A stretch of 64,000 bases of DNA from positions 502,001 to 566,000 of the forward strand of contig JAKNDB010000015.1 in NCBI GenBank assembly GCA_024305405.1, written 5' to 3'. The stretch's first letter is position 1. Each line of letters begins with the position of its first letter. The DNA is from Dirofilaria immitis. Its lineage: Eukaryota; Nematoda; Chromadorea; Rhabditida; Onchocercidae. Under the pieces are notes generated by a model. The model was given only the letters and a program-made list of their open reading frames with translations. It was not told the origin of the DNA and ran no database searches. The position numbers and the translations under genes are program-made. Shown piece after piece: positions 32,498-47,482 of this stretch.

Positions 32498-34189
32498 CTG
32501 AAAATATCAGTTATTGCTTCTTTTTATCATTGCAAGCTTTTTTGCAACTTATCAGTCATAATTTCAGCATTGATAAAAATCAAATGCACTTTTTTTCAAT
32601 TATTTTAGGCATTTTACGACTGAATTGAAAGTTTATTTGTAACTTTGCATGTGCTACCACCAATTTGATTATCTTTGTTTCTTATCAATCATAAACTGAA
32701 GTATTATCAATCAATGGATATTGCTTTAAACAAAAATATATATTTATTTGTTAAAATTTTCATAATGATTCTGATTGAAGTTAAATGATCAAATAAATGT
32801 AACTTATCGAAATCGAATGATTGATTATCACTTAGATAAATAAGATATTTTAGTATAAAATATTTAAAAATTTATTGATCAAAATTTTTGAATATAATTC
32901 AATATTAAAGATTATTTAAATTCATTTCTTTTTTTTTTTTTGAAAATTATCATTTATTATCACCGTATCATATGTTATAAAATTTATTGCTTAATTTAGC
33001 AAATATTTAAGATCAATGCTTTAATTAATACTACTTTTAGTATGATATTGAATTATTCAATACCATACTAAAATCTGATTTAATATCAAGAAAACCTGAT
33101 TTAAAATGGTTTAGCGTATTTTGCTAAAAAAAAAAATAATTACAATAAAACTAACACTTTTTAGCAGTACATTGAATAATACTTAAAATAATCAGTGTTG
33201 GTGCAATAATGTTACTGAATAATGATAAGAAGAAACAAGTGGTCATCATGATAACATGTATTGTCATCTTGAATTATCTTTTCTTCTGGGATATAACCTG
33301 ATAAAAGTATGCGTAAAATTGATTATGATTAATTGTTAAAAGTTTATTTCCTAATTAATTGTTTTCGTTAAAAAAAAAAAAAAAAAAAAACAAAGCCAAA
33401 TTTTTCGAGATTGATCGAGAACGAACGAGAAGAGAGGCAACCGAAGAACCAACCAGTTATGAGCAGTCGTTGAATGTGAAAATATGTATCAATCATATTC
33501 ATACTCTTCAAATACATGTTTTTTTTTTTTTGCTTTCTGAATCCATTATAAATAATCTTCGGTATCATTCAGAGGTTCATTGTTGTTTATATAATATTCA
33601 TTGGAACGGCCAATTAAATGAACGAGCCATAAGGACAATTAAATGAATTAGCCATTGATGACAATTAATGCTATTATTTAGTGTTTCATTTTCTTATCAA
33701 TTCATTGATATTTGGCTATTTTCAATTTATTTTTGTACCATATCGGTTCATTGCTACTTTGGCTACTTGGCTATTTTCAATAAATTCATTTATCAATTCA
33801 TTGCTACTTGGCTATTTTTATAAAATATATCATTTCATTGCTACTTTGGCTACTTGGCTATTTTCAATAAATTCATTTATCAATTCATTGCTACTTGGCT
33901 ATTTTCAATTCAGTGAATTCATTTAAAGATCAATGAATCGATGATATAGGATTTGAAGAATATTCGTATTTTTTCTCGAATAAAAATGAGGAATTATCCA
34001 ACACATTTATGCTTCAAAGTATTTTCACAAAAGTTTCAAAGGTATCGTTCAACAAAAAAATTTTTATGAATAATTCTTATAATATTATCAGTTATTATCT
34101 AACTATTTGTGATCGGATCACTGATTTGTTGATTAAATTAATTCGAGAAATTACTAACAAAAGCATATTATTTATTTAATAAGTATTAT

Positions 34190-34570
34190 ATTCTATAATT
34201 TGCGCATATATTATTTTTTACTTACGACGTGATATAGCAACTACGTAAGAATTTGTCGTAAGTATTACATTCTATAATTTGTAAATATGTTATTTTTGCG
34301 TGCGACTATAACATTATATGAGAATTTGGCGTAAGTATTATATTCTATAATTTGCGCATATATTATTTTTACGTACGACGTGATATAGCAATTGCGTAAG
34401 AATTTGCCGTAAGTATTGCATTCTATAATTTGCAGATATATTATTTTTTACGTACGACGTGACATAGCAATTGCGTAAGAATTTGCCGTAAGTATTGCAT
34501 TCTATAATTTGTAGATATGTTATTTTTTACGTGCGATGTGATATAGCAATAACGTGAGAATTTGGCAACT
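34190..34570. repeat. About 78-bp tandem repeat, five copies
   Basis: 'gtaagtatt(a/g)(t/c)attctata' recurs at about 34258, 34331, 34409 and 34488, followed each time by a tattttt-acgtacgacgtg block. Spacing is 73-79 bases. Confidence 0.8.
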
Positions 34571-34724
34571 TGATATTGGATATTTAAACTAATTGAAACG
34601 ATTATCATATCAGTTTGTGAAAGATTTGTAACGTTAAAAATATTTTGTTGAAAAATTATTTCTGCTTTTTATATACAACGAAATTTTTTTTGTTGAAAAT
34701 TTTATAAAATGTATTTGTGAAATT

Positions 34725-35290
34725 ATCACAATGAAAATTAGTGATATTTCATGATAATATTTTATTATCATTAATCTACGACTATTATTGCTATCGTCTC
34801 GTTTTTTTGCATATAATATCCATATTTTTATAGTGATATTTTATGATAATATTAATATCATTAATCTATGACTTTTAATGGTAGCTTCATAATGATATTA
34901 ATACTATTAATCTATGATTATTATTGCTATCATCTCGTTTTTTTGCATATATCATCCATATTTTTATAGTGATATCTCATGATAGTATTAATACATTAAT
35001 CTATGACTTTAATAGTAGCTTCATAATGATATTAACACCATTAATCTATGATTATTATTGCTATCATCTCGTTTTTGCATATATCATCCATATTTTTATA
35101 GTGATATTTCATGATAATATTAATACATTAATCTATGACTTTAATAGTAGCTTCATGATGATATTAATATCATTAATCTATGATTATTATTGCCATCGCC
35201 TCGTTTTTTGCACATATCATCCATATTTTTATAGTGATATTTTATGATAATATTATTATCATTAACCTATGATTATTATTGCTATTTTAA
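34725..35290. repeat. About 133-bp tandem repeat, four copies
   Basis: 'catatttttatagtgatat' recurs at about 34821, 34957, 35089 and 35222. Each copy contains two 'attaatctatga' halves and a 'gctatcatctcgttttt' block. The open frames at 34924-35247 and 35244-35429 are products of this periodicity. Confidence 0.85.
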
Positions 35291-35688
35291 AGTTTCCGAT
35301 ATCATCTCGAATATTATCGATGTTATTCTGAGCTTCTCAACTTATGTTGATCTTTTATCCTTATCCCGTTTTTTTTTGCACATATATCATCATTTATATT
35401 TATACATTTATCCCCATATATTGGCATGATTTTATTGATTTCGACAGTGATCTTAAAATTAAACTATAACTTCCGTAAATGATTTTTGTTCTTATTAAAG
35501 TTGTTAAGAAATTTATATTTCTATAACATCTCGAGAAAAACATAAGAGAAATGACATTTCAATACTTTGTTGTTAAAATAAACTCGAGAAATTTCTAAAC
35601 TTTTAAATATAATTTTAATCGTTCGAATTTTGCTAAACCTCTAATCACTGGATGTATTTTATTAAAAATATGATTAAATTAATATATC

Positions 35689-35725
35689 AAACATAATGAT
35701 ATGATATTATCATATCATTATGTTT
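35689..35725. repeat. Perfect 18-bp inverted repeat
   Basis: Arms aaacataatgatatgata (35689-35706) and tatcatatcattatgttt (35708-35725) are exact reverse complements with a single-base spacer. The DNA could extrude as a cruciform. Confidence 0.9.
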
Positions 35726-36169
35726 ATTTATATGTATATATATATATATATTTGTTTTTATTTACAATAAATATGTTTATAGAAAATTATTTCAAATGTT
35801 ATGATAATATTTTCGGCCATTTCCTTTTTCTTTCTTTTTTCTTTGCTCATAAATGAACTATTATTGAATCTTTTGATAAACAATTTATCATATATGCATC
35901 CGTAATCATATTACATACTGCCATCCATATAAATCCCTAAATAATTTCATTCATTATAATTTAAACTTTTAGGATACATTTGCTAGTGAATTAGAAGAGA
36001 ACAAAAATCTCTTTATCACTAAGCTTATCAAGATAAGAAAAAAGTTGCATTATTCTTCAAAAAGGCTAATTAAAAAAACGCATAACAAAGATGGAATCAT
36101 TTTAAATGATAAATTAAAATTATTCCAAAAAAAAAGAGTATCGATCAATTTTTGATAAGAAATATTAAC

Positions 36170-38492
36170 AATGATTGAGCTTCGATGTAACATTGCACAA
36201 AGATAAGCTGATGTTACAAGATAAGCTGCTAATAAGCCATACGGTATACTGAACAACATCAATCTGTTCACCTGAAAATGTCAATAATTTAAGATAAAAT
36301 AATTTACTACGAACATTTTTTATTTACTATGAACCACCCCTTCCTCTTATCATTATTGTACGATATGTTATCAATAGGTGGTTATGTTATCAAAATAAAA
36401 ATGTTTTTCATATTTTTTTTGGCTATCATTCAAAATTCTAACATATACAAAATATTTCAATATTATGCTTGCATATATGTAATATTATATTTCATGATAG
36501 GCAGTATTTGATCATATTCTAATATAAAATAAATTATTGATTACTAATAAATCAATAATTATTGTGTTTGCATATGTAGTATTATGTTTCATGATATCTA
36601 TTTATTTGTTGATCATATTTTAATATGAAATAAATTATTGATTACTAATAAATCAATAATTATTGTGTTTGCATATGTAGTATTATGTTTCATGATATCT
36701 ATTTATTTGTTGATCATATTTTAATATGAAATAAATTATTGATCACTAATAAATCAATAATTATTATGTTTGTATATGTAGTATCATGTTTCATAATACT
36801 ACATATGCATTATTCGTTGATCATATTTCAATATGAAAACTATTGATCATTAATGAATCAGTCGAGAAAATAATCAAAATCAAAATATTCTACGAAGAGA
36901 ATGATCATATTTAAAAACAAAAATCATTGATCATTTGTGAATCAATCGAGAAAATAATCAAAATATTCTACGAAGAAAATGCATGTATTGAATGCAGTAG
37001 TGATAATTTTGTAAATTTATCTGTTAAAAATGCAGTAGTGATAATTTTGTAAATTTATCTGTTAAAAATGCAGTAGTGATAATTTTGTAAATTTATCTGT
37101 TAAAAATGCAGTAGTGATAATTTTGTAAATTTATCTGTTAAAAATGCAGTAGTGATAATTTTGTAAATTTATCTGTTAAAAATGCAGTAGTGATAATTTT
37201 GTAAATTTATCTGTTAAAAATATAAAAATTACCCAAATATATTTTTCATGTAATCCAACAAAAACATCTGCTACAGCAATAAATGTCCAAATAACAAGAA
37301 GTACAAGTAAGATGAATCCGATAATTGACATCAATATATATCCATGATATTCAGCATTTGCAAGAACAATAACTGCATTTATTGTCGAAATCAAACTTGC
37401 TATCTATTTATCATTTATATTATCATAATTGCATTTATTGTCGAAATCAAACTTGCTATCTATTTATCATTTATATTATCATAATTGCATTTATTGTCGA
37501 AATCAAACTTGCTATCTATTTATCATTTATATTATCATAATTGCATTTATTGTCGAAATCAAACTTGCTATCTATTTATCATTTATATTATCATAATTGC
37601 ATTTATTGTCGAAATCAAACTTGCTATCTATTTATCATTTATATTATCATAATTGCATTTATTGTCGAAATCAAACTTGCTATCTATTTATCATTTATAT
37701 TATCATAATTGCGTTTATTGTCGAAATCAAACTCGCTATCTATTTATCATTATATTATCATAATTGCATTTATTGTCGAAATCAAACTTGCTATCTATTT
37801 ATCATTTATATTATCATAATTGCGTTTATTGTCGAAATTAAACTCGCTATCTATTTATCATGATTATCATAATTGCATTTATTGTCGAAATTAAACTCGC
37901 TATCTATTTATCATGACTCGCTATCTGTTTATCATCGAAATTAAACTCGCTATCTATTTATCATCGAAATTATAGATCAATTGATTGATAACAATGATAT
38001 TAATAACAATGATATTAATCATTGTTATCAATCAATTGATCTATAATTTCGCAATTTCGAATGTATCATATTTTTGAAAATTTTGTTAATTACATTAATT
38101 ATATCGTGCTAAATTCTTATCATACAATTCGTTGCTAATCATATATATTTAAAACTATGATAACTATTAATCATTAATGAAATCAAATTCTGTTTGTAAA
38201 CATTTTTATCTGATAAAGAAGTTTAATTTCTTTCTTTTTTTTTTTCGAAAACCATTTTAATTACAACTTTTAATATTCAAAACAAAAATATTCCTTCCAT
38301 ATGCTGATAGTATTTTGATAAAAGATATAAATGCTAGTGATAATAAAAATGTTGAATATTCATCTCATATGCTGGTAATATTTTGATATGATTTTGTTAA
38401 AAGATATAAATGCTAATGATAATAAGAAATAATGAAAAATATACTGCAGCAAAAGCACGCATAACAAGAATGATAATTTTAAAACCATCCAT
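36170..38492 (-). CDS. MARVEL-like multi-pass membrane protein (N-terminal exons)
   Basis: Three minus-strand exons join in phase 0: 38492-38445 (MDGFKIIILVMRAFAA), 37403-37233 and 36271-36170. They code for 107 residues with three strongly hydrophobic segments. Motifs are FKIIILVMRAFAAIASLIST, then GFILLVLLVIWTFIAVADVF, then a Tyr/Leu-rich helix SIPYGLLAAYLVTSAYL. The spacing and the FK...L..R start resemble MARVEL-type tetraspan proteins of membrane apposition sites, but this is fold-level resemblance only. The 3' end is open. The last exon is phase 0, whereas the Lys/Glu-rich exon at 32497 needs phase 2 from its strong acceptor (or phase 0 from a weak one), so fusion to that gene is possible but unproven. 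Tandem arrays abut the middle exon on both sides, and the downstream one contains its splice acceptor. Confidence 0.6.
36500..36830. repeat. 101-bp tandem repeat
   Basis: 'gtttgcatatgtagtattat' recurs at 36566, 36667 and (one base changed) 36768, exactly 101 bases apart. Each unit includes 'actaataaatcaataattat'. It lies in the intron between the second and third MARVEL-like exons. Confidence 0.9.
36992..37220. repeat. 38-bp tandem repeat, six copies
   Basis: The unit 'tgcagtagtgataattttgt' plus 'aaatttatctgttaaaaa' starts at 36993, 37031, 37069, 37107, 37145 and 37183 with essentially no divergence. It ends about 13 bases from the donor site of the 37233-37403 exon. Confidence 0.95.
37372..37960 (-). 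repeat. 56-bp tandem repeat containing a splice acceptor and exon start
   Basis: About ten copies of a 56-base unit. On the minus strand each unit contains the intron end 'aatgataaatag' followed by the exon start 'atagcaagtttgatttcgac'. The first copy overlaps the real exon (start 37403); the rest run upstream in the gene to about 37960. Distal copies carry point changes (gcgttt, actcgc) and a truncated 3' part. Confidence 0.9.
37965..38051. repeat. Perfect 34-bp inverted repeat (hairpin)
   Basis: Arms 37965-37998 and 38018-38051 are exact reverse complements (cgaaattatagatcaattga at the outer left), separated by a 19-base loop. It sits at the distal end of the 56-bp array, in the intron before the splice-acceptor copies. 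Confidence 0.95.
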
Positions 38493-38814
38493 AATTAAGA
38501 TTTTTCCTTTTCCTTTTCCTTTATTTGTTTTTTCTCGACAATAATTCAATGCAAAAAAAAAACCGCAGCACACAAAAATTACAACTATTGAAAATGTATG
38601 ATATGATAACATTTGTTAAATTTATATATAATTTCGTAATAATTTTTAAAATTATGAATAATTTTAAAATTTACGACAAATTAAACTTAAGCATTACGAT
38701 ACTTTATAGTAATTTGTTTAAATATGATTGTTTGTTTTTTTTTTATTTTTCCGGATGATTTATCTAAAAAAAAAGATGGAACAACCATTTATTTATCATT
38801 TATGTTTTGGCACA

Positions 38815-39300
38815 TATTTTTTATTGAATTGGAAAACTTAATTTGAATTGGAAAACTTAATTTGAATCTTACAAATATTAGAAAGCTTAATCTGAATTTT
38901 ACAAATATTGGAAAACTTAATTTGAATCTTACAAATATTAGAAAGCTTAATCTGAATTTTACAAATATTGGAAAACTTAATTTGAATCTTACAAATATTA
39001 GAAAGCTTAATCTGAATTTTACAAATATTGGAAAACTTAATCTGAATTTCACAAGTATTAAAAACTTAGTTCGAATTGAAAAAATTAACTTGAATTTTAC
39101 GAATACTGAAAATTTGATTTGAACCTTATAGGTATTGGAAACTTAAATTGAATCTTACAGATATTGAAAACTTAGTTTGAATTGAAAAACTCAATTAGAA
39201 TCTTAAAAATATCGGAAACTTAATTTGGATCTTATAAATATTGGAAAAGTTAATTCGAATTGAGAAACTTAATTTGAACCTTACAAACATTATAGCTATT
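38815..39300. repeat. 30/60-bp tandem repeat
   Basis: A 30-base unit in two alternating forms ('ggaaaacttaatttgaatct' and 'gaaagcttaatctgaatttt') makes a 60-base higher-order repeat (38881, 38941, 39001). Looser copies extend to about 39300. Both strands are open in one frame because the period is a multiple of three. Confidence 0.9.
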
Positions 39301-39504
39301 GCTTAAAAATATATTTCAATATTTCCATTTCCAGAAATTTCACATGAAAAAAATTTAGATGATATCAATTTTGATAAATGATTTTAGCCATACTTTTACG
39401 ACTTAATTCAAATCGGAAAATAATTATTGCGATTTATTTTATCAGATAGAAAATTAAATAAATAATTGAATCAATAAATCTCTTTAATTCAATAAAACTA
39501 AATA

Positions 39505-39627
39505 TCATGTATTATACAATAAGACTGCATCAGTATCATCAAGTGACACTTTTACTAATTGAATTTTATCAGTAATAGATTGTTTTTCAACTTGAGCATT
39601 TCGATGTTTACAAAAATTCTTCGCCAT
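39505..39627 (-). CDS. Possible small protein or first exon (40 codons)
   Basis: An ATG frame reads MAKNFCKHRNAQVEKQSITD and continues to a TGA at 39505-39507. Composition is balanced compared with the surrounding low-complexity DNA. It lies about 1.0 kb upstream of the MARVEL-like start and could be its first exon (possible donor inside the Asp-Ala codons, gtctta) or a chance frame. No family resemblance. Confidence 0.25.
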   Translation of the reverse strand: MAKNFCKHRNAQVEKQSITDKIQLVKVSLDDTDAVLLYNT

Positions 39628-41734
39628 TGAATAATTTATTGATTAATGTATTGATAGAGAAATGATTTCCATCATAAATTATGATTGTGAATTTCTTACG
39701 ATATACTTTAAATGCTACAATCTATCAATTTCGAATAATCAATACTTGTTTGTAGCCGATATTTGTTCAAACGATATGTGATATTTATGGAAAATAAATA
39801 AATATATCATAGCAATATTTGCAAATAATTCCATTCATCTGTTTATGAGGAAATTTTTCAAAAAGTATCGAAAATATCGAGAATATACTCCAAATATTTT
39901 CTCTAACTGTAGTATTAAATGATCGAGAAAAGATCAATTTCAAAAGTTATTTGAAGATATTATGAATATACATAATAATCAGCAATGATACGATATATCT
40001 CTTATGTTGAATAAGTGATAATATATCTCATAACTTCTTAATTAAAATAGAAGTTTAAAAAAATACTTGTAGTACTTGTAAATAGATCGTATATAAAAAA
40101 TTAATATATCAAAAAAAATTAGCAAAATTTTACTTCTTTTCACGAAAATTTCATTTATTCTAAAAATGACCTAAAAGAAAAAGAGGAAAAAAAACCAAAA
40201 TAATATGTAAACATTTAAATATTAAGCAATAAACGATGATAAAAATTTATGAAGATTTTTTTTTGTTTCTTTTTGATAAATATATAATCAGATATAATGT
40301 AAATATTCAAATCTTAACATGTATACTTAAATGTTATTGAGTGAAATTTGATACATTAAATAGAAAGTATTAATTTAAAGTGTTTATCTTTTACAACTTA
40401 TCATATCAACTATATATGTTTTGCAATTATTTTGTTATTATCCTATCGTTATTATTCTGAATAATAAATATACAATGATATCTGCTTATTATCATCGATA
40501 TATGCAAATAAATTTCATTTAATTTAATTGCATTGAATGCAGCTCATTAGCTATTTATAAAGTAAAAAGTCTGCAATATTTCTCATGCAATTAAATTAAA
40601 AGTACAAAAATAAATTCAAAAAAAAAACCCATTAAATAAACCGGGAAAAAAATAAACCGTTTGCGAATAAAATATATATTATCAAAAGAATAATATAATA
40701 TATGAGTAATTTGTAGTAAACTAATTCAAATCAACAGTGTGTTATCTCGATAATCAATTTTGGCATATTACATAAAAGTGATGGAAAAAAAAGAACTCAT
40801 CGGATTTTTCACAATTTAAATCAACGTTACTAAAAAGCTATTATTAAATGATTGATAATAAATAAATAATGTACCTTTTAAGAAACGCAATATGTAATTA
40901 TCCGAATATTAGATGAGCTCATAATATATATAAATAGAGAATGAAAGACTTTTAGCTTATGTTTCTTTCCATTTCTCACAAAAAGTGAAAATGAATTAAA
41001 GGTTATATAACAATCATAAAGGAATTCTTGCAATTCCTATAATCCAGTTGTAAACAATGATTCTATAACGACTAGTCGTAGTGTTTTCTAATCTTTTCGA
41101 AGACTGAAGAAAAAATTGCCAAATTTCCAAAAATTATAAAATAAAAAAATGAAGTTAGAGCGATACTAAGAAAGACTACCATATATAATAGTATATGAGG
41201 TTATCAAAGGCTCAATTCATGATGCATAACTACAATAGTATACAGCAGCATAAAGAATCCAAATTACAATAAGACTCTTTAAATTTTTGAAAACTGACAA
41301 AGAAATAAAAGAAAATTAACCAGCATAATTTCGTTGCATCACATAATTTGATCAGATATTAAAACCAGTAATGGAGAATCAAAAACAAAAAAATTTAAAT
41401 GAAGTTTAAAACATAATTTTCTAAATTTGAGATTTAGTTAAAGAGATATAAAAATTGGAAGTATTAAATCGCAGATTCTCTCGAAAACAGAACATTTACT
41501 ACATCGGAGTAGCTATATATATTTATATATATTTGTTGAAATACACAAGAAATATAACCAGAAATTTCAAGCAAAGTAGGAAAGCTAATAATAGATAAAG
41601 CACGATCTAATTCAAGATTATTTTTACAAATGTTAGCTTTTTAAAAATCTATTCAGAGCAATTTCTCAATATTTTATACTATCTTTTGATAAGATGAATT
41701 GAAAGCGTGGATCCAAAAATAAATAATAATATTT
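39628..41734. other. Intergenic region, nothing recognised
   Basis: About 2.1 kb of AT-rich sequence between the membrane-protein cluster and the 3' end of MAN1B1. No exon-like segment, RNA gene or strong repeat was seen. Confidence 0.45.
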
Positions 41735-45823
<4,089 letters not shown>

Positions 45824-46992
45824 CGTTCTCAATAGACTAATAATTTACCACTATAATTTCTCTATTAAGTCTACAATAAATATTTCATCGAAAATACGAA
45901 AGACGATAAACCACTTTTGTCAGTAAAACCTGAAAATAAATTATAACGGTTTACAATTTGATAAATATGCATAGAAGAGGATAAATAATATTTTTTTGAT
46001 AATAGGATAAGGGAGGAAATTTACATCTTGTTATATCTATTAAAATTTCGTTTCATATTTCTGCAAAATTTGACAATTTTCTAACGAAATTTAATTTAAA
46101 ATATAGATAAAAACTTGATAAACATACGTTGGAAATGATGAGAAGATACTAAATGATAAAAGTATTTCAATAACAACAACATTAATCAATTATATTGATG
46201 TATTTGCGTCATATCTAATGTTTGTTAGCTGTAGACATAAACAAATCAAGGAATAAAAAATACTATTAAATATCATTCAGGCATTTTAATTTTTCACCGA
46301 TGTCACAGCATTTCTATTATATCATTTGTCCAATAATTAATCCTGAAAATGGAATAGAATGAAGAACGCAGAAATGTTTCACGTTTGCTTACTTACCGTA
46401 CTTTAACTTAATTCACGCAAACATTATTGTAGTATTTTATCGTCTAGGATGACGTAATATTTCATAATACTGTTAATATTATGCTAAATTACACTTGATA
46501 CTACCATATGATACGGTAAGATATGAATAAGAGGAATTTCTTTTCAAGATATCAAAGCCGATCAACCAAAACCTCACTGCTAACTAAGAAAAAAGTATTC
46601 CCAAACATGCGATTTTTAATCTGATAAATTGCACATCGACCCTTGATCAATGTATGACAGCCACATATTCTCGACAACTCATCGTAGCATATTATTAGTT
46701 TAGCCGATGCATCGCTTGATGCTGATCGGTAGGGTCAATCTCGTGGAAAAGCAAACCGAATTGATATTGTTTTTCAAAAATTAGTATCATTAATTTAATA
46801 TTAGTTCTCACCTGAAAAATCTAATACTAAATAATCTCATTTCATTGATCATGCTCGTCTAACTAACTAGATGGGCCGTATTTCATAGACAATCTTCCAG
46901 TACTGGAAATAAAGCTTTTCCGTACGTAAGTGATTATTTTAATCTATCAAAATTGGCTAATGTGATCTTTCCAACTTTCCTCCATATTTTTT

Positions 46993-47065
46993 GCCACAAA
47001 AAAATTACACGTGGATTTCGTTACAAAAAAACTGCACGTGGATTTTGTTAAAAAAATTACACGTA
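46993..47065. promoter_or_regulatory. Tandem repeats carrying CACGTG E-boxes
   Basis: Three imperfect direct repeats of about 27 bases (acaaaaaaattacacgtgga form) contain CACGTG at 47008-47013 and 47035-47040, with a decayed third copy (cacgta). They lie about 1.2 kb upstream of the MAN1B1 start. CACGTG is the palindromic site of Myc/Max- and TFEB/HLH-30-type bHLH factors. A regulatory role is inference. Confidence 0.4.
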
Positions 47066-47213
47066 AGTCGAGAATATAAAATCCAAAGTTATCATAGAAG
47101 ATATTAAAAAGAAATTTTGCATTTTTGAAACGACTAAAATATTTCAGTATAATCAGTCAATACATTTATTACTATCATCTTATCAATTTATTAAATCATA
47201 AAAAATTATCCTC

Positions 47214-47482
47214 TCTTTCTTTCTTTCTCTCTCTCTCTCTCTCTTCCAGCTCCTTATTTTTCAATTTTTCTCTCTGTTAAAAAAACCAAAAATTACGAAA
47301 AAAAAGCTAATCATTCTTTATTTTCTACAGCATTTCATCATATACCATATTTTTTTATGATATATCACATACCACATGTGATTTGATAAAATGATAAATA
47401 GACCATCTGACATGAATACATTAAGAGCAAAGAGAGAGATAGAGAGAGGAAAGAGGGAGAGGGAGGGGAAAGAGAGAGAGAG
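47214..47482. repeat. (CT)n and (GA)n microsatellites in inverted orientation
   Basis: A CT run (47214-47246) and a GA-rich run (47433-47482) face each other across about 190 bases, so they could pair as a long hairpin or simply be two independent simple repeats. Confidence 0.8.

Larger units (their letters stand above)
32498..36169. other. Repeat-rich intron or intergenic region
   Basis: This lies between the Lys/Glu-rich exon and the MARVEL-like exons, and may be an intron joining them. It holds a 'ctacttggctattttcaata' repeat at 33690-33910, a ~78-bp array at 34190-34570, a ~133-bp array at 34725-35290 and a perfect palindrome at 35689-35725. No convincing exon was seen; the open frame at 33359-33646 starts in a poly-A run and has no family resemblance. 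Confidence 0.45.

Noticed and set aside
33359..33646. 95-codon plus-strand frame beginning with poly-Lys
   Set aside because: The lysines come from a poly-A run; no recognisable motif, and it overlaps a minus-strand frame of equal quality.
34924..35429. Hydrophobic Tyr/Ile-rich frames that could pass for membrane proteins
   Set aside because: They follow the 133-bp tandem repeat and break whenever the repeat does.
37597..37863. Repetitive frame HNCIYCRNQTCYLFIIYIII
   Set aside because: Reads the 56-bp satellite on the wrong strand.
36992..37960. Regular short repeats that superficially resemble a CRISPR array
   Set aside because: The 38-bp and 56-bp units are directly adjacent with no unique spacers, there are no cas genes, and the DNA is eukaryotic. 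They are minisatellites.
38789..39122. Long overlapping open frames on both strands (NLTNIRKLNLNF-type and KFRLSFPIFV-type)
   Set aside because: They arise from the 30/60-bp tandem repeat, whose period is a multiple of three; no splice sites or start context support them.
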